Of a DNA stretch of 64,000 bases, positions 55,931-63,912 are shown in pieces; positions within the stretch are counted from its first letter, which is position 1; each line of letters opens with the position of its first letter. This DNA comes from Emticicia sp. BO119 (GTDB lineage Bacteria; Bacteroidota; Bacteroidia; Cytophagales; Spirosomataceae). The notes under the pieces were generated by a model. That model did not search any database, was not told the origin of the DNA, and worked only from the letters and a program-made list of their open reading frames with translations. Position numbers and translations under genes: made by a program. The stretch is from assembly GCF_013912375.1 (NCBI RefSeq), contig NZ_JACETV010000004.1:310001-374000 (forward strand), read 5' to 3'.

Positions 55931-56677
55931 ATGAAAAAGATTCTCGATTACATACTTAGTGTCATTTATTTACTCTATTTTGGACTATTATTAGTTGTTT
56001 TTCATGTGGTTCAGGTAATTGCATTCAATATTTTTGGCAAAAAAGCACACAAAAAATCGGTTGATATCTTTAATCTGGCACTTAATACAAGCTATTATGT
56101 AACAGGCACCAGTGTTCATTTCAGGCAATTAGAAGAATACCCAACTGACCGACCTATTATTTTCATAGCTAACCATCAAAGCACTTTTGATATTCCGGGC
56201 ATAATCTGGTATCTCAGAAAACACCAACCCATTTTTGTATCTAAGCAAGAATTAGCTCATGGTATTCCGGCTATATCTTATAACCTCCGTAAAAGCGGAG
56301 CAGCTCTCATTGACCGCAAAGATGGTAAACAAGCAGTATCCGAAATTCTGAAACTGAGTAAGTATATTCATGAAAATAATTTTTCAGCGGTTATTTTTCC
56401 GGAAGGCACACGCTCAAAAACAGAAGAAATGAAACCATTTGCAGAGGGTGGCATTTCAGCTCTTTTGAAAAGAGCCCCAAATGCTTTGATAGTGCCGATA
56501 GCTATTCAGGGTACACGCAAATTCAACCCAACCAATGGGATGTTTCCATTAACTTCTTTCTCAAAACTTTCGTGGACAGCCCTGAAAGGTATTGAACCTA
56601 AAGGGAAAACCACAAAGGAGGTTGCCGATGAAGCAAAGGCCGCAATACAAGAGGTGTTGAATCTAAGGAAGGCATAA
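55931..56677 (+). CDS. plsC: 1-acyl-sn-glycerol-3-phosphate acyltransferase
   Basis: Inner-membrane enzyme that adds the second acyl chain to lysophosphatidic acid. The 248-residue protein has an N-terminal membrane helix (about 10-30), the catalytic NHQSTFD motif (His82, Asp87), and the FPEGTRSK block (about 158) that binds glycerol phosphate. It is divergent from the desaturase and convergent with fabD, giving a small lipid cluster. A very strong terminator follows. Confidence 0.93.
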   Translation: MKKILDYILSVIYLLYFGLLLVVFHVVQVIAFNIFGKKAHKKSVDIFNLALNTSYYVTGTSVHFRQLEEYPTDRPIIFIANHQSTFDIPGIIWYLRKHQPIFVSKQELAHGIPAISYNLRKSGAALIDRKDGKQAVSEILKLSKYIHENNFSAVIFPEGTRSKTEEMKPFAEGGISALLKRAPNALIVPIAIQGTRKFNPTNGMFPLTSFSKLSWTALKGIEPKGKTTKEVADEAKAAIQEVLNLRKA

Positions 56678-56688
56678 CCTGATAATAG

Positions 56689-56730
56689 AATAAACAAAAT
56701 AGCCGCAGCAATGCGGCTATTTTGTTTATT
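56689..56730. terminator. Bidirectional terminator between plsC and fabD
   Basis: Perfect 19-base stem (56689-56707 with 56712-56730) and a GCAA loop. One arm begins and the other ends in A+T-rich sequence, so both convergent genes can use it. Confidence 0.9.
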
Positions 56731-56746
56731 CTTCGTAGATATGTTA

Positions 56747-57649
56747 TCACAAACTCGCACCCGCAGTCTCTACATCAGGTGCAATTTTCTTTACTAAACC
56801 TTGTAAAACCTTACCGGGGCCACATTCTACAAATTTGGTTGCACCATCTTCTACCATATTCCGAACCGATTGCGTCCAGCGAACAGGAGCTGTCAATTGA
56901 GCAATCAGATTCGCCTTAATCTTAGCAATATCTGTCGAAGGCAGTGCATTCACATTCTGATAAATCGGGCATGCAGGGGTTGAAAAACTGGTGTTTTCAA
57001 TAGCTTTTGCTAATTCTTCACGGGCAGGCTCCATTAAAGGTGAGTGGAATGCTCCGCCGACCTGTAAAACCAATGCTCTTTTTGCTCCGGCTGCTTTCAG
57101 TTCTTCACAAGCGATATTAATCCCCTCAATACTTCCCGAAATAACCAATTGTCCCGGACAGTTATAGTTAGCGGCAACTACCACATTCTCTGCCGATTTT
57201 TCGGTGATAGCAGCACAAATATCTTCTACAACTTTATCGTCTAAGTTCAGAATAGCGGCCATCGTTGAGGGGTTTAACTCACAGGCGCGCTGCATGGCAT
57301 CGGCTCTCTGGGCAACCAGTCTCAAACCATCTTCGAACGACAAGGCTCCGGCAGCTACTAATGCAGAAAACTCACCTAATGAGTGTCCAGCGACCATATC
57401 AGGCTTAAAATCAGGAAGATTCAATGCTAAAATAACCGAATGAAGGAAAACAGCAGGTTGGGTAACTTTGGTTTGCTTAAGGTCTTCGTCTGAACCCTCA
57501 AACATGATCTTGGTTATATCAAAACCTAATATTTCGTTGGCTTTATCGAAAAGTGTTTTGGCTTGGGGAAAATTTTCGTACAGGTCTTTGCCCATTCCAT
57601 TGAACTGAGCCCCTTGCCCCGGAAAAACGTAAGCTGTCATAGTAAACAA
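56747..57649 (-). CDS. fabD: Malonyl-CoA:ACP transacylase
   Basis: Cytosolic enzyme that loads malonate onto ACP for fatty acid synthesis. The 300-residue protein has the start VFPGQGAQFNGMG, nucleophile Ser90 in GHSLGEFSA, catalytic His202 in GGAFHSPLM and the VECGPGKVLQGL end. The start could be Met4 (57640). It is 23 bases downstream of a SPOR lipoprotein gene and probably cotranscribed with it. Lipid theme shared with the neighbouring plsC. Confidence 0.95.
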   Translation of the reverse strand: MFTMTAYVFPGQGAQFNGMGKDLYENFPQAKTLFDKANEILGFDITKIMFEGSDEDLKQTKVTQPAVFLHSVILALNLPDFKPDMVAGHSLGEFSALVAAGALSFEDGLRLVAQRADAMQRACELNPSTMAAILNLDDKVVEDICAAITEKSAENVVVAANYNCPGQLVISGSIEGINIACEELKAAGAKRALVLQVGGAFHSPLMEPAREELAKAIENTSFSTPACPIYQNVNALPSTDIAKIKANLIAQLTAPVRWTQSVRNMVEDGATKFVECGPGKVLQGLVKKIAPDVETAGASL

Positions 57650-57672
57650 TTTATATGGTGGTCTGTTGGTTA

Positions 57673-58218
57673 TTAGCGTATCTGCATACTTTTACGAATA
57701 TCGATTCGTTCAGGTACAATCATTGCCATAGAATAGCGTTGACGAATACTATTGTAGTATCTTTCGGCATCCATCCGGCTTGTAAAATCACCTGCTTTTA
57801 ACCGGTAAGTAGGCTGACTGAATGTAAGATAGACATTCAAATCAGGGAAATTCTGATAAATATAAGATCTCGCCTCATCAACTTCTTTGCGTTCATTTCC
57901 TACATATACCTGGATTCTGTATCCAGCCGAGTAGCGGATATTCTTATTATGTATCGACATAGAATCCAGAGCTTTATCAACTTCTTTGTTGTCGTTCATC
58001 GGAATCTCGTCTTTAACGGCATTATATACATTGTCTCTTTTCACCTTGCCATCATTGGTGTCAATATCCGGCTTTTTATCATAAGTCAGGCGAACAGGCG
58101 ACAAATCCTCTTCGTATTCACCTATAGATGTGCTTTTAGTTGGTGTGGCAGCTCTTTTACAAGAATAAAAAACACCCGTCAGCAAAAGACAAAATACTAT
58201 TTTCGGGAAAATCTTCAT
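57673..58218 (-). CDS. SPOR-domain lipoprotein
   Basis: A 181-residue exported lipoprotein (Cys20 in GVFYSC). Residues about 100-175 form a SPOR domain (YRIQVYVGNERKEVDEARSYIYQNFP, then YRLKAGDFTSRMDAERYY), which binds denuded peptidoglycan at division sites in other bacteria. A linker of about 70 residues rich in Asp, Lys and Asn separates them. It is the first gene of a unit with fabD. Confidence 0.85.
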   Translation of the reverse strand: MKIFPKIVFCLLLTGVFYSCKRAATPTKSTSIGEYEEDLSPVRLTYDKKPDIDTNDGKVKRDNVYNAVKDEIPMNDNKEVDKALDSMSIHNKNIRYSAGYRIQVYVGNERKEVDEARSYIYQNFPDLNVYLTFSQPTYRLKAGDFTSRMDAERYYNSIRQRYSMAMIVPERIDIRKSMQIR

Positions 58219-58659
58219 AGGTTTTTGTTTTTAATTGGGATAAATTTTTGTCAAAATTATAAAAATATTCTTTTTAGAAGATATAACCTGTTTAAACTTA
58301 TTTCTGTTTGGTATGAAACGTTTGGGGTAAGCTTATATTTCGGATATGCTTTAAACGAGCAAAAAAGTTAATATAAAGACTATAGTTTTTAACTCCAGTA
58401 ACCTCAATAAAATAAAACAAGAATAACGCCGCTTAATAACTTTCAACAATGCACTACTGAAATAAAATTAATTTTTCGGAACTTTGCTATTCGTTATTCA
58501 AAGTCCTTGTTGCTGTGAATAACGAATAAAACTTTTTAGCATTATTTAAATATTTTCAAGAAAAAGGAGGTGGAGAATGATATAACTATGCAGTGACTTA
58601 AACATATAAAAAACTAAATTAACTCTTTTGCAAAAACTAATTAATCAAAAAAACGAAAA
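58219..58659. other. Non-coding leader region upstream of the interrupted lipoprotein gene
   Basis: About 440 bases, strikingly A+T-rich, between the divergent SPOR and lipoprotein genes. It contains a near-consensus -7 box GAACTTTG (58479-58486), a perfect 13-base inverted repeat (58488-58500 with 58516-58528) just after it, and an AAGGAGG (58564-58570) followed by two 2-codon frames, ATG ATA TAA at 58577 and ATG CAG TGA at 58588. Confidence 0.5.
58488..58528 (+). promoter_or_regulatory. Leader hairpin of the islet operon
   Basis: TATTCGTTATTCA (58488-58500) pairs perfectly with TGAATAACGAATA (58516-58528), with a 15-base loop. It would sit at the very 5' end of a transcript begun by GAACTTTG (58479-58486). 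A T-rich stretch (CTTTTT at 58532-58537) follows within ten bases, so an attenuator-like or mRNA-stabilising role is possible. Confidence 0.4.
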
Positions 58660-58977
58660 ATGAAAAAAATTATAATTTCAATTATATGCTTGCTAAATAT
58701 TGTCTCTTGTAACAAACAAAATATAATCGAGCCTCAACAAATTTCCTAAATCTCTAATAGTATTACAGTTGAAGAAGCAAAAACTTGGTATCAAAACAAT
58801 CAAAAAGCATATAGATCAGACAATGAAGCGGATAAACCAATTTGGAGCGACGCAGTACAAAAAACGGTTTCAAAAGATGAAAGCATAGTTACTGTCCCTT
58901 TAATCCATAACAAACAAATAGCTTACAAAATTAAAGATAAAAGAGCTGGAAAATCTAAAAAAGAGGAGGACAACTTT
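58660..58977 (+). pseudogene. Signal peptide and N-terminal part of the DUF6973-like lipoprotein, interrupted by TAA
   Basis: From the ATG at 58660 the frame encodes a clear lipoprotein signal (MKKIIISIICLLNIVSC, Cys17) and 12 more residues. It is then stopped by TAA (58747-58749). The same frame stays open after it for 76 codons, without any other stop, and joins the ATG at 58978 of the next feature in phase. CAA-to-TAA or a similar single change would explain it. Without the stop the whole protein would be 415 residues. Either the gene is newly inactivated, or the TAA is read through, or the base is a sequencing error. Confidence 0.7.
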
Positions 58978-59907
58978 ATGAGTTCTGATATTAAAACGAA
59001 CTTAGTTTTTACAAAAGTTAAAGATAAAATAGAATCATTTGAAATGAGAATAATCAGTGAAGATGATTATTATTTAAAAAAGAAAAAAACCAAATTGGCT
59101 TTAAATGATTTTGATGGATATGTTTATATCTTTGATAATAACAAAAATTTTGTTTCTGGGTTATTATATCAGGACGGTAAAAAAGTGGGTGATTTGGGTA
59201 ATAATATTAAGAAAAGCCGAATCTTAGACCAAGTTGAAATTTGTGTTGACTGGCATTCACAAGTTTGTGTTGATGGTTATGGCTGTTATGATTGGCTTTA
59301 TACACACACAACCTGTTCAACTGTAAATATTGATGGAAGTGCGGGGTCAATTTTCACAACTGCACTTGAAGCGGCAATGAGTGGTGGAAGTTCATCATCG
59401 CTAAGCAGTATGCTTCAATTTCCTGGAATACAAGATTTATGGAGTCATTTAAATGCTACAGAGCAGGCTTACTTTACAGCTAAATGGTGGCTTTTGCCTG
59501 ATGCCTATAATGCATATAGAGCCGCTGAAGATTATGTATTATTTTATTATTGTAATAATAATGATGATGGGAATTGGAATGCCTTTAAACATGCATTTTG
59601 GGCTGCAATGCTATCAGCTACAGTTGGACCTCGAACAGCATTAGAAATAACCGATAATCATGAAGTTGGGCAAGACGCTGTTAATCAAAGTATGGACTTA
59701 TTTAATAATAATCTTGGAATAAATACATTTAAACAAATAAGTAGTCAAGTAGCTGCCGAACCAATAGCGAATAAAAAAACAGGCATTATATTGAATGCTA
59801 TTCTTCAAAAAATCGCACAAGGGCAAGGAAGGAGGCTTTTACCTGAAAATGTTGATATTTCTTTACAGACACTCAATATCACAACTAATGCTAACCGATG
59901 TCGTTAA
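58978..59907 (+). CDS. DUF6973-like protein, body of an interrupted lipoprotein
   Basis: A 309-residue frame, preceded by GAGGAGG about 8 bases before ATG 58978, so internal initiation is possible. It has no signal peptide itself; that lies upstream beyond a TAA. Residues 89-113 are a Cys-rich stretch (C89, C97, C103, C113; VDGYGCYDW). Residues about 155-250 have the pattern of DUF6973-type domains: N201-A-F-K-H205-A-F-W, D226-N-H228-E and MDLFNN at 239-244, with conserved His and Asp that suggest an enzyme site. The family assignment is from memory of the pattern. A toxin or hydrolase role is speculation. A second lipoprotein gene follows five bases later. Confidence 0.65.
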   Translation: MSSDIKTNLVFTKVKDKIESFEMRIISEDDYYLKKKKTKLALNDFDGYVYIFDNNKNFVSGLLYQDGKKVGDLGNNIKKSRILDQVEICVDWHSQVCVDGYGCYDWLYTHTTCSTVNIDGSAGSIFTTALEAAMSGGSSSSLSSMLQFPGIQDLWSHLNATEQAYFTAKWWLLPDAYNAYRAAEDYVLFYYCNNNDDGNWNAFKHAFWAAMLSATVGPRTALEITDNHEVGQDAVNQSMDLFNNNLGINTFKQISSQVAAEPIANKKTGIILNAILQKIAQGQGRRLLPENVDISLQTLNITTNANRCR

Positions 59908-59912
59908 ACTCT

Positions 59913-60299
59913 ATGAATAAAAACCGCACTCATATAAGTTTCGCTTTTTTATGTACGCTAAGTTTATTACTGCCAATGGGCTGTTCCGAACGTAAGTTTG
60001 CTGAATTTTCTATAGATGATGTATCTAAAGCGATGTATTTTATAGATTCTACATCAGCCTCTACTGATATTAATCATGCAAATGTTTCAGTATTAATCAC
60101 AGGTGAAATAGATTCTTCTGCAACGATAACTTATGCTTCCTATCCTAACAATCACGATCCGGTGACTTATGAACTAAAAAAGGGGCTAATTAGAATTAAT
60201 ACACAGTATGATTATTATGAAGGCGACTCGATCTGGATAAGATTTGTGCCAAGGGGTAGTAAAACGGGTAGAATAAAAATAAGAACACGTATAAATTAA
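59913..60299 (+). CDS. Small lipoprotein of unknown function
   Basis: A 128-residue exported lipoprotein starting at the Met at 59913 (LLLPMGC lipobox, Cys24). An in-frame ATG at 59898 overlaps the previous gene but would precede an improbable signal. The mature part has short beta-strands (NVSVLITGEID, SIWIRFVPRG, GRIKIRTRIN) and no recognised domain. It starts five bases after the end of the DUF6973-like gene, so the two are probably cotranscribed. A partner, folding or protective role for the upstream protein is possible. Confidence 0.6.
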   Translation: MNKNRTHISFAFLCTLSLLLPMGCSERKFAEFSIDDVSKAMYFIDSTSASTDINHANVSVLITGEIDSSATITYASYPNNHDPVTYELKKGLIRINTQYDYYEGDSIWIRFVPRGSKTGRIKIRTRIN

Positions 60300-60329
60300 A
60301 TGAGAATTATTTTCAACACAGAAGCATAA

Positions 60330-60359
60330 AAAAATGCCCCGTTGTGGCGGGGCATTTTT
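60330..60359. terminator. Bidirectional terminator between the lipoprotein gene and gapN
   Basis: AAAAATGCCCCG (60330-60341) pairs perfectly with CGGGGCATTTTT (60348-60359), 6-base loop, lying between two convergent stops. Confidence 0.9.
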
Positions 60360-60360
60360 G

Positions 60361-61989
60361 TTAGAAAATATATTTTGTAGAAAGAAAATGTGAACTGTGG
60401 TCTTCTACAATTTCGTTGAAAATCTTTTTATTTTCAGCCGTTTCTTTGGTGGCTACTACCGTTCGGATAGAGAAAGCTCTCAGGGCATCTTCAACCGAAA
60501 GGGTACCCTCTGCCGAGTCTTTTCTTCCTGTGAATGGGAAAGTATCCGGTCCTCTCTGGCATTGGGCATTAATATTTACACGGCTTACCTGATTTACTAA
60601 TGGGTCAATCAGATTCGCAATCTGATCTGGATTAGTGCCAAAAATACTTACCTGCTGTCCGTGTGAAGCATCAATCAGGTATTGAATAGGTTCTTCTACA
60701 TCATCAAACGGCACTACAGGAATTAACGGCCCGAATTGTTCTTCTACATATACTTTCATTTGAGCATTTACAGGATATAAAACTGCCGGATAGAAGAAAG
60801 AATTAACAACTGTTCCACCGCCTTCATTGATAACCTCTGCGCCATTGGCTTTGGCATCAGCAATACATTCGGTTAAGTAGGCAGGTTTGTTTGGCTCTGG
60901 TAGAGGAGTAAGATTTACGCCCGCTTCCCAGGGCATACCGAATTTCAGTTTTTCGAGTTCTTCGGTAAATCTGTTCAGGAATTTCTTTGCTATTGAGCGG
61001 TGTACCCATATAATCTTGATAGCAGTACACCGTTGACCATTGAACGACAAAGACCCTAAAATACATTCTTTAACCGCAAGTTCTACATCCGCATTTTTCA
61101 ATACGATACCTGCGTTTTTGGCATCTAAACCTAAGACCGCTCTCAAACGGTTCAGTTTAGGATGCATTTTCTTCAGATCGTTAGCAACTTTGCTTGAGCC
61201 AATAAGGGTCAGAATATTAATTTTACCACTTTGCATGATAGGAGGTACAACGTTTGCCCCACGTCCGTAGATGGTGTTTACTACACCTTTAGGAAAGCAC
61301 TCTTTAAATGCCTGTAACATCGGATAATGCAAAAGTGTACCATGTTTCGGCGGCTTGAAAAGAATTGTATTACCCATCAGTATTGCTGGAATAAGCGTTG
61401 TATAAGTTTCGTTCAGCGGATAATTAAACGGCCCCATACAAAGCACTACTCCAAACGGTGACCGACGGATCTGTCCGATAATTCCCTGCTCAATTTTAAA
61501 TCTCGACGAAGCACGGTCAATATCTTTCAGGCAATCAATAGTATCATAAATATACTCAACAGTACGGTCAAACTCTTTGATTGAATCAGCCAGAGACTTC
61601 CCTATTTCAAACATTAACAGGTTGACAATCTCAGTTTTCTTTTCCAACATCTTTTTAACAAAGTTCTCCATACAGGCTATACGCTCACCTACACTCATGG
61701 TGGGCCATTCGCCACGACCACTGTCAAATGCTTTTACTGCAGCATCTAAGGCTTCCATTGCTTCTGCAGTATCTGTAATCGGGAAACTACCAATATACTT
61801 ACTTTCAAATTGGCCATCTGCTCCCTTAATATAAACAGGCGAATACACATCCTGTGTTTTCCCTGCCCATTGGCGCATTTCACCTCCTACCAAATATTCT
61901 CTCTGGTGAAGCGGTTGAATCTGATAAGCATCCGGGATCTGATCGGCCGTAGGGAAGATAGCCGTGATTTTCTCTTGTAGGTTATTCAT
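60361..61989 (-). CDS. gapN: NADP-dependent non-phosphorylating glyceraldehyde-3-phosphate dehydrogenase (GapN-type aldehyde dehydrogenase)
   Basis: Cytosolic aldehyde dehydrogenase that oxidises glyceraldehyde 3-phosphate directly to 3-phosphoglycerate while making NADPH. The 542-residue protein has the cofactor block GPFNYPLNETYTTLIPAILMGN and catalytic Cys in FNGQRCTA. The CQRGPDTFPFTGRKDSAEGTLSV block near the end is characteristic of GapN. The open frame extends 18 codons further up, but the Met at 61989 (MNNLQEKITAIFP) is preferred. It is longer than typical GapN because of an N-terminal extension of about 50 residues. Confidence 0.85.
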   Translation of the reverse strand: MNNLQEKITAIFPTADQIPDAYQIQPLHQREYLVGGEMRQWAGKTQDVYSPVYIKGADGQFESKYIGSFPITDTAEAMEALDAAVKAFDSGRGEWPTMSVGERIACMENFVKKMLEKKTEIVNLLMFEIGKSLADSIKEFDRTVEYIYDTIDCLKDIDRASSRFKIEQGIIGQIRRSPFGVVLCMGPFNYPLNETYTTLIPAILMGNTILFKPPKHGTLLHYPMLQAFKECFPKGVVNTIYGRGANVVPPIMQSGKINILTLIGSSKVANDLKKMHPKLNRLRAVLGLDAKNAGIVLKNADVELAVKECILGSLSFNGQRCTAIKIIWVHRSIAKKFLNRFTEELEKLKFGMPWEAGVNLTPLPEPNKPAYLTECIADAKANGAEVINEGGGTVVNSFFYPAVLYPVNAQMKVYVEEQFGPLIPVVPFDDVEEPIQYLIDASHGQQVSIFGTNPDQIANLIDPLVNQVSRVNINAQCQRGPDTFPFTGRKDSAEGTLSVEDALRAFSIRTVVATKETAENKKIFNEIVEDHSSHFLSTKYIF

Positions 61990-62287
61990 GTTGTTTCTTT
62001 GGCTTATGAGTAATTTTAAATAATAGAATCCGACGGCTGTCATTAATCTTCAGTCAGAAAAACACTATTTAAACATCCTCTGGTGAAGTTTTGTTGTAAA
62101 ACAGCGACGAAATTACAGCCCCCTGTAAGAAAACCAAAGAGAATTTAATTTTTATGAAATATTGGGCAAAAAACTACTACTCTGTGTTAAACGAATACTA
62201 ATCTGCCTTAATATTTGCAGATGACCTTATTTCTTCTGAATTTTGAGGTTTGAACAGAATTTTTTATTACCTAAATAAACTTAAACA

Positions 62288-63121
62288 TTGCTTTACGATT
62301 TCCTGAGAATATTTTCTCCTTTTCTTTTAAAATTCTTTATTAAACGTATTGAATTTACAGGTTTAGAAAATATACCAAAAAAGGGAGCTGTGCTTTTAGC
62401 TTCCAATCATTTCAATTCATTCTTTGATGCCGTAGTGCTTTGCGGACATTATGAACGTAGAATCTGGTCGCTGGCGCGTGGTGATGTATTTAAGAAACCC
62501 CTGGCAAAAAAAGCACTGAACAGCCTTTATATGATGCCTATGTACAGGTTATCAGAGGGAAAGGAGTATCTGGGTGATAACGATGATACTTTCAGGAAGT
62601 GCATAGAACTTTTCAGTCAAGGTGAGATAGTATTAATCTTTTCGGAAGGACTCTGTACAAATCAGACAAAATTATTACCACTAAAAAAAGGAACAGGCAG
62701 ACTGGCGCAAAAGGCCTGGGGAGATAATATGGAGGTAACAGTTGTACCTGTTGCTATTACTTACAATAACTATAATAGATTCGGCAAAATAGTTAAAGTG
62801 AATATCGGTGAGGCTTTACAAAAAGAAGAATTGCCACAGGATACCACAGAAGGATTATTCCTTAAAGAATTTAACCGCATATTAAGTGAAAGACTAACCA
62901 AATTGATAGAAGTACCTTTGCCAAAGGCTGGCTTCTGGAAAAACCCTTTCTATTATATTGGTCGGGTTGTAAATTTCCCAGTCAATTTTCTGGCTGAATC
63001 AGTTTCAAGAAAGGTTACCCGCGGGTCAGTTTTCTTTGATTCTATAACAGGTGGAATTGTAATGTTTGTTTTGCCCATTTACTGGATTTTACTGGGATTA
63101 TTACTTTATTTTCTGCTATAA
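62288..63121 (+). CDS. PlsC-like lysophospholipid acyltransferase
   Basis: A 277-residue membrane enzyme. The catalytic NHFNSFFD (His41, Asp47) and the FSEGLCTNQ block (in place of FPEGTR) identify the family. A C-terminal hydrophobic stretch (about 255-277) could anchor it. The start codon is TTG at 62288; no ATG or GTG is nearby in frame and the sequence MLYDFLRIF begins naturally there. A weak promoter-like pair (TTTG and GAATTTTG, about 20 apart) lies 40-75 bases upstream. The acceptor lipid is unknown. Confidence 0.8.
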   Translation: MLYDFLRIFSPFLLKFFIKRIEFTGLENIPKKGAVLLASNHFNSFFDAVVLCGHYERRIWSLARGDVFKKPLAKKALNSLYMMPMYRLSEGKEYLGDNDDTFRKCIELFSQGEIVLIFSEGLCTNQTKLLPLKKGTGRLAQKAWGDNMEVTVVPVAITYNNYNRFGKIVKVNIGEALQKEELPQDTTEGLFLKEFNRILSERLTKLIEVPLPKAGFWKNPFYYIGRVVNFPVNFLAESVSRKVTRGSVFFDSITGGIVMFVLPIYWILLGLLLYFLL

Positions 63122-63135
63122 ATTTTGTAAATTTG
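63105..63135 (+). promoter_or_regulatory. Promoter of the PolB-like exonuclease gene
   Basis: TTTA (63105-63108), 19 bases, then TAAATTTG (63128-63135). The -7 box is perfect, the upstream box matches three of four, and the ATG follows at 63159. Confidence 0.5.
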
Positions 63136-63158
63136 GTAGTTAAATACACACAATTACA

Positions 63159-63893
63159 ATGGCGGAAAATACAATAAAACATCTTAGAAATATTCTTTTT
63201 ATAGATATTGAGACAGTGTCGCAGGAAGCACACTTAGACGCATTAGATACCAGATTAAAACAGTTGTGGCTCAAAAAAGCAAGCTACTTTCAGAATACTG
63301 ATAACCTCTCAGACGAAGACCTCTATCTGAAACGCTCCTCTATTTACGCCGAATTCGGCAAAATTATTTGTATCGGTATTGGTGGCATTTTTTTTGATGA
63401 TAACGACGAACCAGCTCTTCGTGTTAAAATGATTAGGGGAGAAACCGAAGAAGAGATTTTAGAAGAATTTAAAAATATACTCGAAAAACATAAGGCAGGG
63501 TCAAACCTGATGTTATGCGCCCATAATGGCAAGGAGTTTGACTTCCCCTATATTTGTCGCCGTATGTTAGTGAACGGAATTACTCTTCCGAGGGTTTTAC
63601 AGGTATCAGGCAAAAAACCCTGGGAAATCAATCATATTGATACGCTTGACCTATGGAAGTTTGGCGATTACAAGAATTATACCTCCTTAGATTTGTTAGC
63701 AGCACTATTTGATATTCCCGGAGGCGAAACGGACGTTAGTGGCGAGCTTATCAATGATATTTATTACAAAGAAAAAAATAAAGCTAAAATTGAACAGTAT
63801 TGCGCCGACTACATTATAGTTTTAACACAACTATATATGAAAATGAATAATTGGTCGTTAATCAATCAAGATAATATAGAAGTAATTTTATAG
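63159..63893 (+). CDS. PolB-like 3'-5' exonuclease
   Basis: A 244-residue cytosolic DnaQ-fold nuclease. Exo I is DIETV with Asp16 and Glu18, Exo II is AHNGKEFDFPYI (about 120), and Exo III is YCADYIIVL (about 218) after DTLDLWKFGDYKNYTSLDLLA. It has no polymerase domain, as in the stand-alone PolB-like exonucleases. The nucleic-acid target is not known. It has its own promoter and precedes a secreted-protein gene. Confidence 0.88.
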   Translation: MAENTIKHLRNILFIDIETVSQEAHLDALDTRLKQLWLKKASYFQNTDNLSDEDLYLKRSSIYAEFGKIICIGIGGIFFDDNDEPALRVKMIRGETEEEILEEFKNILEKHKAGSNLMLCAHNGKEFDFPYICRRMLVNGITLPRVLQVSGKKPWEINHIDTLDLWKFGDYKNYTSLDLLAALFDIPGGETDVSGELINDIYYKEKNKAKIEQYCADYIIVLTQLYMKMNNWSLINQDNIEVIL

Positions 63894-63912
63894 TATTAAT
63901 TTTTTTATAAGC

